A stretch of DNA of 64,000 nucleotides from Podaxis mareebaensis (taxonomy: Eukaryota; Basidiomycota; Agaricomycetes; Agaricales; Agaricaceae). Made by a program: the position numbers and the translations under genes. This document shows, one piece after another, positions 33,785-44,593 of the stretch. The notes under the pieces are model-generated. The model was given only the letters and a program-made list of their open reading frames with translations, was not told the DNA's origin and did no database searches. Every line of letters starts with the position of its first letter. Positions within the stretch are counted from its first letter, which is position 1. The stretch lies in contig JAEUWP010000259.1 of the NCBI GenBank assembly GCA_018524725.1, forward strand, positions 1 to 64,000. Direction: 5' to 3'.

Positions 33785-36261
33785 CTACTCTGGTCCTTGC
33801 GGAAAAGACTGTTGTTCTTCTTCGACGATTTTGGCCATTGCATGGTTAGCCAGTTCATTTTGATCTTCTGCAGTCATTTTGGCGAAAGCAACTTTGATTG
33901 CATTGAGGGTGTTAAGACAGGATGGGGAAGGATTGGAAGGGGAAGAAGAAGAGGGACATGATTGATTCAAGGATGAGAAGGAAGTCGAGGCCAAAGGCTG
34001 AGAGGAGGGTCGCTTTCCTTTCTGGAAACATCTCTGATTCATCGGAGATTGTCAGTTTCTTTGAAGGGGGCATGAACGTGCCCAGTGGTTCATGTTACCA
34101 CAGGTGATGCATGCTCTGCATTTCATTCAGTCTTGCTGTCGATCTGTCAGGATGGTGTTTACTGAGATGCCTTGTTTAGTGTAGTTGTCTTCTTCATCCA
34201 AGGAGAAATCGGGGATTTCTTCTTTGTCTCCAGAAGAGAATTCTTCAAGCGTGTTGATATCCATGGGTTTGCCTGGTGGGAGTTGGCGCTCTTTGTAGAC
34301 GAATTTGTTTCGAGGGGCGTCATTAAAGGCGTCGTTGAAATAAGATAGTTGTGAAGAGGGTCCTCTGCTGGTCTTGCACATCTGATATTGCTGGAAGTTA
34401 TTAACAATCCTAGCGACATCGGCTTGCCATTGGGCATAGGTAGTGGGAGGTTGAGTTGTTAAATAGAGTTGTCTCTGTACCCAGTCGGGAATAGAGTCGA
34501 CATAGAGATGGACCTTGTGATTATCATTGGTGATGTTTGCCTGACTCAAGAGGTAGGTGAACATCTGGTTGAAGACGGTAATATCAGTTTTGGAGATATT
34601 GAGACAAGCATGTCGAAGCTTCTCTGTAGCTTGTGTTGCTTCAATCTTTGGTTTAAAGTGATCTTCGAGTCGGATATTGAAATCATGCCAAGTACCATAC
34701 TCATAGGCGTTGTTGGTGGTATTCCACTTTTCTTTCATAAAGGTGTTGTGGAATCCAGCAGTGTTGCCTTTGGTCATGTACTGGAGCGTGTAAAGGATTT
34801 TCTTTTGGTCATCGATGTTATTCTGCGCATTTTGAAATGTGGCTCGATGGTCATCGAAGACGAGTCGAAGTTGATCTTGGAATGTTTGGAAGTTGCGAGG
34901 TTCACCATCAAATGGTTGAATCTTCAGGGCCTTAGGTGTGGCCATGGCTACGTTCTGTTGATGAGCAGGTGGTCCATGAGGTGGGTTAGGAGGAGGAGGA
35001 GATGGTGGTTGGTTAAATGGAGTCAAGGTCAATGATGTAGTACCTGGTACTCTCGATGTCAGATTCGTCTGTCTCTGTAGGTGTGTCTGATCAATAGGTA
35101 ACTCTGGCCTCTGCATCTCTGTAATAGATCGGCTCGGAGGTGTAGTATCGGTTGGCATTGGGGTTTGGGATGAATATGATTGTGACTCATTGGTTCCAAA
35201 GGTATCAGAGATTTGGGTAATGGGTACTGAGGGTAAAGTTTGCATCTCTGGGTACCTCAAGGAAGGCCGTGTATCCGGTCCTAGCCACGAGTGCAGAGAT
35301 AGGGGCGAAGGTGTATCGATCCGGGTCTCGGGTTGTACACTCGTTGCAGATGCAAATGTAGAACTCTGTGATTCTGACTGCTTGGTTAGCGATGTGGTAC
35401 GCCTGTGCAAAACAGTTCGGGTAGTGCTGGTTGGGATTGGTTCTGGGGTGGACAGTCGAGTTGAATGATACAATGGTGGTTCGATAGTTTGGAACTGTTG
35501 CAGTGGGTTCGAGGGTTCGGACTCTCTGATAGCCGTCTGCTCAGCTGAAGGGGAGATGGTTGAGGTAGTAGTTGAGTGAGGGAGTACCAGTGTAGTTGTG
35601 TGTTGACGATGGCTCAAATGGCATTCGAAAGCTCTGAGAAGTGCTTCAGCTTGATCGATCTCTTGAGGGGAACCTGTCCAATGGAGATGCAGACTTTGGG
35701 CTTGCTTGGCCTGCTGGAAGCATTCTTTGAATTGTGCAAAGAGAGTGGGATGTTCGACGAAAGTGGGAAGAGTCTCAAACTGCCAGCTGTGCTGGAGCTT
35801 GTAGCGAAGGAGGATGTTGGTGTCTTGGTAAACACCTAGTGGGGATTCAGGTAGTTCTGCTTCACCTTCTTGTGAATAACGGAGGGTGTAGTAGACTCCT
35901 AGTAGCTCTCGTTTTGTGTAGGATTTGCCATCGATAAGGATTATATTCTCTGTACCACGGGTGTAGTTGTCGAGTCGCTTTCGAAAGTCGCTTTCAGAGT
36001 GTGCTCTCTGAAGGAGGTTTTGGATTTCTGTGAAACGGGAATCGGAGAAGGGTCAGTAGGAAGGAGGAGGGAGTCGAGGGTACGGATTGGATGGTGTATG
36101 CCTAGTAATAGGCAGGGGTAAATGAGACGTGTTGGACGACGGTCCAGACAAAAGGTTGGAGGGTGCTCCACTGAAGTTATCTTGCAGGAGACTTTGGCTG
36201 AGGATGCTCCACTGAAATTATCTTGCAGGAGACTCAGGTCAACTTGTAGCCACAAGGACAA
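33785..36261 (-). pseudogene. gypsy-2 gag with zinc knuckle, two to three TGA codons
   Basis: One frame is open from about 35,975 and probably begins further upstream, toward 36,261 across one TGA at about 36,057. It includes ENIILIDGKSYTKRELLGVYYTL, FVEHPTLFAQFKECFQQA, a long Ser/Thr/Pro-rich linker, the capsid-like part (KIQPFDGEPRNFQTFQDQL, RLEDHFKP, YLLSQANI, QWQADVARIV), and the CCHC knuckle CITCGNMNHWARSC near 34,109-34,068. TGA codons stand just before and after the knuckle. It ends at TAG 33,787-33,785, six bases before the pol ATG. A 37-bp direct repeat (gatgctccactgaa...) near 36,164-36,236 lies in its 5' part. Confidence 0.82.
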
Positions 36262-36299
36262 AAGAGAAGGTAAGGAGTGGAAGTATAGCTTTACGATTC

Positions 36300-36946
36300 T
36301 GTTACGTAGAGACAGTTTCTACATGTCATCTCAGTGCGGAGAGATACTGTCCTAAGACACCCCAGCACTATTAAGTTCCTGAAGCGGAACGCCCGTCCAT
36401 TCTCCAGAGAGAACTATAGGCTGGCTGGAAATCTCACAGGGACTGCCTAGGGAGAGATACGACTTGTAAGGTCGCAGGCTACTCCGTAGGTTTAGCTGTT
36501 ACGCCAGTTATCCTGTCAAGGCAGGTAGAGCTCTCACGCAGCAAGAAGATAAAGTGGAAGACAGTCCTCGCTATTCTCGCACTGTGTACAAATGATCATA
36601 AAGCTAAGTTCTACTTACTTTACAAGCTATCTAAATACGAAGGCGATTGCTATTCTACATGTCCCTAAGGAGAATCTTCGTAGTTACTTCAGTACTCTAA
36701 GTATAGAAGACCAAGCCTGAAGTAAGATGAGATCTACAAAAGGTAAGCTATTATTACACAACATATGACCGAGCCCGAGTGCTAAACATAGTGCATCTTC
36801 AGAAGATCCGAGGTGGAACCAAAGTTGCAGTGGAAGGTGGGTCAAGGTGGATGCTTGGAGTCAGGAGGTGGGAAGGCGGCTGGTGAATGATGAGGTGGGA
36901 GTGTGAAAGAGGCATAGACAGCAGCGGAAGCGAAGGGAGTGTAACA
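36300..36946 (-). repeat. 5' LTR of gypsy-2 (high-coordinate copy)
   Basis: 647 bp, same termini as 27,746-28,392. It is upstream of gag on the minus strand. Confidence 0.93.
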
Positions 36947-37276
36947 CTCTCCAGTTTGGTGGCATCATTCATCAGTCTACAGAAGATGCAGGCATTTATG
37001 TCACTCATCTAGTTCATTCTGGATGGAAAAGGAACCTTAAAATGAGCATCCTTGCTTTTGATGTCACTCAGTTCTTCCCTTCTATCAACCACTCTCTTTT
37101 GATCAAAATTCTTAAAAGACATGGTTTTCACTCTTTGATAGTTTCTTTTTTCACTGACTATCTAATCAATTGTTTCACTACATACTCATGGAACAATGAC
37201 TCTTCACTGCTATTCCCTGCTTCTGTAGGTGTAGGACAAGGCTCAGCACTTTCCCCTATCCTAACAGCTTTATACA
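36947..37276 (+). pseudogene. LINE ORF2 second part: reverse transcriptase palm, truncated
   Basis: RT resumes with LQFGGIIHQSTEDAG, then ILAFDVTQFFPSINHSLL (catalytic FD block) and VGVGQGSALSPILTALY. Similarity stops at about 37,276, where unrelated sequence with host-gene features begins. The YADD-containing block is absent. Confidence 0.82.
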
Positions 37277-37439
37277 GTCATGGACAAGCAAAGCTGAACT
37301 CCCTTATACCTGCGAGTGGGGATTCCCCCTACAACACTCAAGGTTTCACTGTCCCAGGTTGTCTCAAAAACATCACAACAAAGCTATATAGCCTGTCGAA
37401 CAATCTTGTCCTGCACTTGTCTATATCCTCACGGCCCCT

Positions 37440-37799
37440 CTTGTCACCATTTCCACTCATACTACTGCCTCGAGCCCTCGCCCTCATATTCTCTACAATG
37501 TCAAGGTGACAAAGGACGGAGAGGGCACCATCATTAGCTGAAGATACTCGGAGGTGGGTATCACATCAGCCACATCCCTCCACGTTCGTTGACGATGTTT
37601 TTCCAGTTCGTGACCTTACATGGTAACATGCGATTGTTGGCACTTCTCCACAATATTTATGCTGTCGGTCTCACAGAAACACTCAAAGATCCATTCGTTC
37701 TTCCACCCAAACATCTCTTGTCCACCACTTTCATCCCTTCAGCTTGGGTTGATGATACCCTAATTGCGGAACGCAAAACCGGCTTAACGAAATACTCCT
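37440..37799 (+). pseudogene. PX-domain gene fragment, truncated at both sides
   Basis: Three exons can be joined in frame (to 37,553; 37,607-37,622; 37,677-37,799; introns 53 and 54 bp). They read PHILYNVKVTKDGEG, RYSE, FVTLHETLKDPFVLPPKH, TTFIPSAWVDDTLIAERKTGL. This is the phosphoinositide-binding PX fold with its R-Y-S-E-F motif and the PxxP segment. A TGA at 37,539-37,541 stands where PX domains have the first Arg of RRYSEF. The frame ends exactly where chitinase sequence begins at about 37,800, so the rest of the gene has been deleted. The 5' border meets the truncated LINE. Sorting-nexin or Vam7-like origin is likely; the exact gene is not identifiable. Confidence 0.65.
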
Positions 37800-39573
37800 G
37801 ACTGGAGCGCTGGTACCAATCCTCCCGAGAAGATCGACTTCTCCAAGTTTGACATACTCTTCTTTGGTGAGTCTCATGTAAGTTTCGCAGAGATGGCTTG
37901 GAGCTGATCGAATTATAGCGTTTGCCATGCCTAATTCTTCTTCTACCTTGACTTGAGACTCTGGAAGTCAAGCAATCCTCCAACGTCTTGTCAACGCTAA
38001 GAAAGCTAGTGGGAAGTCCACCAAAATCGTCCTCTCCGTCGGTATGTATGCACTTCATGGTATCGATGACATACATCATTTGTTAACTTTCTAAAGGTGG
38101 ATGGGGTGGAAGTCAGTGGTTTAGCAATGTCTGTTCCAGCTCAGCAAACCGTACAAAGTTCGTCAACGCCATAGTTTCTGCCATCAATAAATATGGTCTT
38201 GACGGTAAGGGTCGCATTTTGGTAATTGCCCAACTTGTTGATGAGAATAGGTATTGATATTGATTGGGAATATCCCAACTCTGTTGGAGCGGGGAATCCT
38301 CACTCTCCTAAAGATGCGGCGAACTTGTTGAGTCTCTTCAAGTCTCTCCGCGGCGCCCTTCGTACGTATTCACTTGTACGATCCTCGATTGCCTTCCTTA
38401 TATTTTCCTCAGCTAGACCTAAGATCATCTCCACTGCCGTTCCGCATCCTCCCTGGTTGGGCTCCAACGGTCAGCCCTCGACTGACGTCTCTGCCTATGT
38501 CGCAGTCATGGACTACGTCAACATCATGTACGTTTCTCCCACGGAGATCCGTAGACCATTCTGAGACTTTTGCATAGGAATTACGAGGTCTGGGGTGCTT
38601 CTGCTTCTCCTGGCCCTAATGCACCTCTTGGTGAGCCTGCTTGCGTGTGATTTGATCTATATTTACGTATACCACAGGCAATCCCTGCGGAACTTCCAAA
38701 CGGCCTCAAGCTAGTGCCCAAGCTGCACTTGCCCAATGGAAGAAAGCTGGATTCCCCGCTAGCAAACAACTCCTCCCACTCTATGGCTATGTGTCCCAAA
38801 GTACCAAGAAGGTTCCCACCGGTAGTCTCATGCCCTCCTCTGATATGTTGCTCCTCGTCAAGTCCGAAACACCGGCCGTCGAAGACAGCAAACCAGACGT
38901 CAACTTTCTTAATGGAGCTCACGCGAGAACTAAGTTGATTCCTGTCGAAGAGGAAATGGGGGGAGGCGCACAAGCAGCTGAGGAGAGTGCGGCCGATAAA
39001 GAGGTCACAGTTCAGGCTGCGAACTTGCAGAAACGGTGGGGACAGCAGATTCCTTTCAAGGAAATCGTTAAGTCTGGTGCACTTGTCAAGAAATCAGACG
39101 GCAGTTATGGAGAGAGTGGTGGGTTTACTATGGGTACGTATCAATTACCTTTCAACCAGAAGGTAGCTCCAGAGTTCATGCGTCTTGCATCCATAGGGTG
39201 GGACGACTGCAGTGATACTCCTGTAAGTCCAGTCGCTTGATGCTTCTGCGACCGTACGGTACTCACTCACACACTATAGTATCTATTCAATACCAGCCAG
39301 CGAACTGTGGTGACCTATGATGGTAAGCACTTTCCTTTAGATGACAAGCATCGTGTGATTGATAACAATACCCTATTTTCAGATACATGGTCGTTGGCGG
39401 ATAAGGCCAAATTTGCAAAGTCTAGCGGAATGGCAGGCTGCTTCACATGGTCGCTTGATCAGGTTTGTTCTAGTTACTTGTCGTGCTTTGATTAGTCGGT
39501 GCCAACATGCGGTTCCTCACAGGATGATGGGTTGACCCTCCAGAATATCATCCGGAAGAATTTGGGCAAGTAA
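37800..39573 (+). pseudogene. GH18 chitinase lacking its 5' end, one in-frame TGA
   Basis: Eleven exons follow from 37,800 (ends 37,866; 38,041; 38,204; 38,361; 38,527; 38,630; 39,133; 39,222; 39,322; 39,462; 39,573) with introns of 46-63 bp. They read WSAGTNPPEKIDFSKFDILFF, VGGWGGSQWF, then GIDIDWEYPNS, the DxxDxDxE catalytic motif with its Glu acid. Later blocks are DYVNIMNYEVWG, PLYGYVSQST, GWDDCSDTP and GCFTWSLDQDDGLTLQNI. The protein would hydrolyse chitin. Signal peptide and first residues are missing because a deletion joins it to a PX gene fragment. A TGA (37,954-37,956, LT-stop-DSG) replaces what I expect to be Trp, and the strand before PLYGYV appears two or three residues short compared with the usual LLLGLPLYGYV. 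Most likely non-functional, though most of the frame is clean. Confidence 0.85.
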
Positions 39574-40016
39574 GCGGTTGTACATCAGTGTCATCTGTTT
39601 CAGGATACCCTTGGTTCATCAGATCGGTTTGGAGTTCAGTACGTTCAGTTACGACTTTCACGACATCACGAGATTTATTAGTAGACATGTAGTCCGTACT
39701 CATATCTGTATTATAGTCCCTATATGCGTATTCCCATGTTATATCCCTCAATAAACAGGACTTCCTTCTATGCACTTAGGTAGCCGATGTGAAGCATAAC
39801 ACAAGCGAGTGTGAGTAGGCGTGGAATCTTCGGCGTAGAAGCGTCATTTGTCTGATTTCCCGGATTTTGAGGGGGCGAATCAAGCGATTGCGCACTGATA
39901 ACGAAGCAAAAAAAAAAACCCATTTTGTAAGTCACTTCGTTCACTTTCTTTGTTACATGCGAGCAACACGACGTATAATTCTCCAAACACCATAAATCCG
40001 TCAAACTCTTTCACAC
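39574..40016. other. Intergenic, convergent 3' ends
   Basis: This lies between the chitinase stop and the stop of the minus-strand glycoside hydrolase. It holds both 3' UTRs (aataaa-like cctcaataaa near 39,746). No gene is seen. Confidence 0.6.
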
Positions 40017-42282
40017 TTACAAATTGAAGATCCAAGCACCACTTCCAGTAGCAGTGAATACCAAATGGTTTCTAGCAGCATCCAAACTCGCGCCTGTATC
40101 CAGCACTTGTGTGACACCTTGCGAAGATCCGGTAGCGGGTAAGCCAAGTTGACTAAGGGTGAGAGTAACGGGTGAATTATTCATGTTAGTACCGAGGGCG
40201 AGCGTTCGGGAACCAACAGTCCAGAGACCAAAGTCGACGCGGTTGATGGTGACTTGTTTGAAACTAGCGTTCGGGCTGAGGATGAAGGGGTTCATCTTAG
40301 GCATTGAGAGCGCGAGTGTCGAGGCCGCTGACTTGATGTCGTCGGTCGTGGGGTCGTCCCAGGATACGACGCCTGTTGGTGACCATGGTTTGACACTCTA
40401 GGTTACCTACGGGGCCAGAAAGAATGAGGATACGTACCGAGTCCTCCATGATTGATACCGAGAACGCTTTCGACAACGAATTCTTTGCCGGTGGGGTAAC
40501 GCTGGCAAGAGTCAGGACTTCAATTATGGGCTGAGCGACGGCGACTGTACCTTCCAGTAACTGGAATAGACGGCAAGTTCGTATGAGTTATCAAGGAAAG
40601 AGGAGAAACCTGGTGCACTGACGTTTCGTTACCGAAGCCTTGTGGAACAGTCCAAACAGCCTTAGTCCTCTCCCAGCCATTGATGAAGAGGCGATCTTTG
40701 AACTCGTCCATACGATCTGAGATATCCTCGAAAGTGCCCTGGCAATTATCGCAACTGAAACCAAACATCTATCTTACGTTTTGTGCAGGTGAGGGAAAGA
40801 TACGCGTACCCGCAGTCTCCATAGTCTCTGGTACACGGTGTACCCCAAACAGTTGAGAAGGTAACGTTGTTCCCAATCATATACGCGTCTTGCATCACAA
40901 TATCACATCCACGAGTATATGCACTAGTTCTCCCCCTCAGATATGCATGTCGAGGAAGGAACGGTTGGCGCAACTCACGTGAACTGGTAATCCTGGCAAT
41001 TCAACACCAAGGAGACGGGATGATACCCAGCACCACCAACACCATCACCACCATCCAACGATGTGATCAAGTTCGAGGATTTGAGTGTCGCGTCTAGGGG
41101 ATCGGAAGTACCGTCAGGTTCGTCCGCAGTATACCATAAGAGCAGATTGGGGCGCGACTTGATATGGTTCACTTGAGCTGTAACGGAGGCAGAGTCCATA
41201 TACGAGCTATAATCCTGGTTGTAAACGCCGTGAGCAAGGTGGCTGTTAGTTTACTCACCTTCGCATGTCGTACATCAAGTATATACCAGCTTCTTGCATC
41301 CTGTCGAGTACAATGTCGAGGGCGGTCATGTTGCTAAAGTCCGGGACCGGATGAATCTGCGCAGTTGTTCATTGAGTTCAACAACTTGGTAACAATGACG
41401 GGCGATACATACGACCGTGAATCTGACAACGCCCTATTTGAGTCTGCAGATTTATCACGACCAAATGTTTTGCAACTCACCCTTGTTGTGCTAATTTGGC
41501 AGGAATTGAAAAATCCTTAGCCAAATAACTATCAAACTGGGTATAAAATCCAATCGGGAAAACAGGTGCAAAATCCCCTCCCTTCCCGTTGGCAGGTCTC
41601 GCAAGCAAGGCGCCAGTCCTTTGATCCATCTTTGTGACCGATCCAATACCGGCAGGCGGATCAGGCAAATATGTCAGCAACCCCGATGCCTCGAACGTTT
41701 GTCCAGAGAGCGTGGCCGAACAAGTCATGTCGTACGCAGCCTTCCTGGGCTGAAGGGAGGAAAGCGAGAACGGTAATGGATGTTTGGTACTGTTCAGAGG
41801 GACGCTGCCGCTAGCGATGGTGTTTCCATTGATAGAGACGGTGACTTGCAGGTTGGGCGTGGAACCAGAGGGGATGGTGACGGGAACTGCATTGGAGATT
41901 TTGCGGAAAGTGACGGGAGTGTCAATGAGAATGGAGACTGCCGTGGGATCGCTGGCTCCATTGGCGTCTGCTGGGAGGTAAGGGCGGATAGCCTGAGCAC
42001 AGCGGAAGGCGAGGAGGGGTTGGCTCGATGTCTCTGGGACTAGGAATTCACCACCTGTTGGTATGTGATTAGATACGTAGTAGAGTTGGTTCTTGGAGCC
42101 TTGTTGACTGACCAGGCTCGACAGGTGGAGTACTCTTCATGTAATGCTTTCCGCACCTTTATTGGAATCGTGAATACGTGGTGTCCATGCACGGGATTGG
42201 AGACGTACCATGTCTGTGCGAGGGACTCGCTGGGCAACGCGGCCAGGAGAACGAGACCTTGGAAGACCTTGGACCGAAGCAT
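40017..42282 (-). CDS. Secreted glycoside hydrolase-superfamily (TIM-barrel) protein, 567 aa, intact
   Basis: Eleven exons on the minus strand: 42282-42209, 42156-42113, 42054-41481, 41422-41413, 41356-41259, 41206-40979, 40923-40810, 40754-40623, 40560-40551, 40501-40438, 40372-40017. They sum to 1,704 nt without a stop. Two exons are only 10 nt. The start is the first in-frame ATG. Residues 1-22 (MLRSKVFQGLVLLAALPSESLA) form a signal peptide, followed by QTWCGKHYM and EPGGEFLVPETSSQPLLAFRC. The barrel region shows VIHPVPDFSNMTALD, GIYLMYDMR, RPNLLLWYTADEPDG (likely acid residues), DYGDCGCDNC and GLGVVSWDDPT. The C-terminus is a beta-rich domain. This resembles a large Agaricomycete group annotated only as 'glycoside hydrolase subgroup catalytic core'. 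Substrate is unknown and the catalytic pair is inferred. Confidence 0.85.
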
Positions 42283-42334
42283 TGTCAACGCGGCGGCCGT
42301 GGATGTGGTGCTCAAGGCCCCGCTTCCATGAGTC

Positions 42335-42346
42335 GTTTATAAGAGG
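42335..42346 (-). promoter_or_regulatory. TATA box and short upstream ORF of the glycoside hydrolase gene
   Basis: On the minus strand CTTATAAACG lies about 60 bp before the start codon. Between them an ATG opens a five-codon ORF (M-E-A-G-P-stop), which could dampen translation if the transcript starts upstream of it. Confidence 0.45.
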
Positions 42347-44593
42347 TTGTGAAGCAGGTTGCCCGTGAGATTGGAAGGTGGTTGGAGGGCAATCAACGCA
42401 TGGTCGATCAAAAATGTCCCTCAGGCCATCAATCGCTTGTTATAAATAAATAACATATGTAAATCTGAATTACAACACAAAATTGGTGAGAAGCTGTGGG
42501 TGTTCTGCATTTTGAAGGCCGGTTGGAGGCATGGATAGTATGAAGAGCATCCGATGCTGCAAGAAATGGGTTGTGCACACTGGTAAGTCCCAGAGAAACG
42601 ATAGCCTGATAAGTCGCCAGCCGTTGTCAGCTGACGGTCCCCACGAGCTTTCGAAGGAGCGGAGCATATGTCCGTACCGCTAAGTCGCATGGTGAATTTT
42701 TGGGACGTCATGTATGTGACAGGGTTTGTATGCTATTTCTGGTTGAAAATAGTTCCCGTTCGCAGAAAAGACCCCACGTGCATATGTTCACCTCGCTAAA
42801 GAGTGTCCATTGATGCAGGGTGCGGATGACAGGCAAACCATCTCATTTGCTTCGCTATCTGAGCCTGATAGCACATCTTGGAAACCATGCAGATATTCAA
42901 ACGCTCGTGCATGACACTTCCAACCCGGGTTTCCGGGTCTGTGTTGATCCCTGAAAATCGTCCCCAGCCGTAGAACGATTGAGTCAGCAGAAGGATGAGC
43001 ACTCCAATCGAGTATGGGGTAAGTTCTATTGAAGCAAAGAGGAGGGGACGCGAGAAACAGACGGAGGAAAAGGATATCATCGTGGAGCCTGAAAGACTTC
43101 CAGCCATGTAACTGGCTCCCTCGAATTCAGACTCCATCTCAGGCTCTTGGGAATACATAATGCCCAGCTTAGGCTTTCAGCCCAATTCATTGAGCCCGGT
43201 GAGGAAACTGGCTTCACTTCATTCCGGATAAAGCCCCGTAGCAAGGCTGCCTGACATAACCTCTCATGGGGTACGAGTCCAAGTCAAGGTCATTGTGATC
43301 CCCGAAGAACCAAATTTCCACATCCTATTGCTTCCAAACCTCCAATCCTCTGGTGCGGGTGCAAGGCGATGTCGTTAAACATTGAACAATGGCCCATTCG
43401 ACCGCAGGTGTAACTGGTTTTTCACGGGGTTAGGCGCAAGTTCTGGAATAATACACGAGAAACCAAAATACTTCTCTTTTGGCAAACCACCTCGCCGATG
43501 CATGAAGGGGCCTGCTTTTCAAATTATAGATATTCGGGATTAACTGTGTGATATGGTAACCCTGGCTATAGCTCGGAGAGTGCATAGAGTGCTTGTGGGG
43601 ATGCATAGCGGACACGATGAACGATGAAGACATTTGATCTCGCGCTGAAAATTGATGCAGAAACAAGAGTCGTATGGGCCTACATAAACTGTCGCAGCTA
43701 ATCTCCCGGAAGCATCGTGTCTCAATGCCCGAGGGCTGTCAAAACCAAGTCTGAGCCAAGTCTGACGGGGTCCCGTTTTCCTGGTTCACGAGCCGCCAAC
43801 TCCTTGTACAAGCAGGGTGGCTTGAATGTGAACCGCAGTGATGGTGCTTGACATAACAGAAACGACAAAGCTTTGGCCAGCTTCCGACAAGGTAGTCCTT
43901 GGCGATCTTCTGTATTATTGCGGGTGGTGCGGTATTTGTCGGATCACGAAATTCCGTTTACGCTCAGTCTTTCAGGTGTTTATAAGTTCAAACGGCATTA
44001 AGATGCTCGCTTGACTTGCCGGAACGCTGGGGTGTGAAGGTTGAGGAACAACCGACCGGGGAAAGGTGAGTGTCAGCATTAACTCCCCTGTTCTTTGAGG
44101 TCAAGGCAAAGAGAGGGATGAGGTTGCGCATGGGCGTGGACGAATCGGCTATCTAGGTGAGCAGTACATCAGTGAGTCGTATCCTTACAAATTTCCTTTG
44201 ATGCATGTATTCATCTCATCAACTCTAGTGACCAACTCGCTAACCGCGCGAACTGTTCTACCACGTCTACGTACCCGCAAGCATATCCAAAGCGCACATT
44301 TGCCTGTTTATTGAAGCCAGCTGACCTCGTACATTTTTGCCCAGCGATTCACTGCCACTAGATCCACAACACAAACAGAGTGTCACCGGGAACAAGCACC
44401 CAAACCTGCTTCTCCTCCCACTCCCTTCACCCCTTGCACTATCGCCCGTTGATATTGTTGCGCATAAGCCAACAGGTTGACTATTGCACTCAGGACATGG
44501 GATTCTGTGATCAGCGAGGTCCTCGCACCTACCCGTGCGTCACCGTCGTCAGAAGATGAGCACTTTAGGACAACAGAGTGGGTTCATTGGTGA
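42347..44593. other. Gene-free region
   Basis: Both strands carry only short ORFs without recognisable similarity. A 120-codon minus-strand ORF at 42,796-43,158 has one hydrophobic stretch (LLFASIELTPYSIGVLILLL) but no start context or family. It is probably promoter and ancient debris. Confidence 0.5.

Larger units (their letters stand above)
27746..36946 (-). mobile_element. Complete Ty3/gypsy chromovirus-type retrotransposon (gypsy-2), TSD CTCTC, inserted in the LINE
   Basis: Two LTRs of exactly 647 bp (TGTTAC...GTAACA) flank minus-strand gag, pol and a third ORF. CTCTC is at 27,741-27,745 and 36,947-36,951. The polypurine tract lies at the low-coordinate end, confirming orientation. LTR differences are almost only CG/TG/CA exchanges with a rare transversion. 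Pol stays in one frame throughout and is broken only by TGA codons. Because it is nested, it is younger than the LINE. Confidence 0.94.
23514..37276 (+). mobile_element. Tad-like LINE, split by gypsy-2 and truncated at its 3' end
   Basis: ORF1 (23,514-26,077) and ORF2 (26,070-27,745, resuming at 36,947-37,276) are in LINE order. ORF2 homology breaks at 27,745 inside the RT domain and resumes in the same domain at 36,947 after the gypsy element, with the 5-bp duplication CTCTC. The RT ends abruptly at about 37,276 after QGSALSPILTALY, so the RT thumb, any RNase H and the 3' UTR are missing. The whole element is strongly CG-poor. No poly(A) end is visible. Confidence 0.85.

Noticed and set aside
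14179..35617. TGA as a recoded sense codon (for example Arg or Sec) in the retroelements
   Set aside because: Intact genes of the same window end in TGA (49,103-50,033; 606-2210), the sites are Arg codons in relatives, and the CG/TG/CA exchanges in LTRs explain the TGA codons without recoding.
37589..39573. A single PX-chitinase fusion gene
   Set aside because: The PX frame does not continue into the chitinase frame at about 37,800 (TGA at the border), the chitinase lacks its signal peptide, and both parts have an additional stop.
42421..43725. Several 60-120-codon ORFs on the minus strand
   Set aside because: Overlapping frames, no motifs, no splice pattern that extends them.
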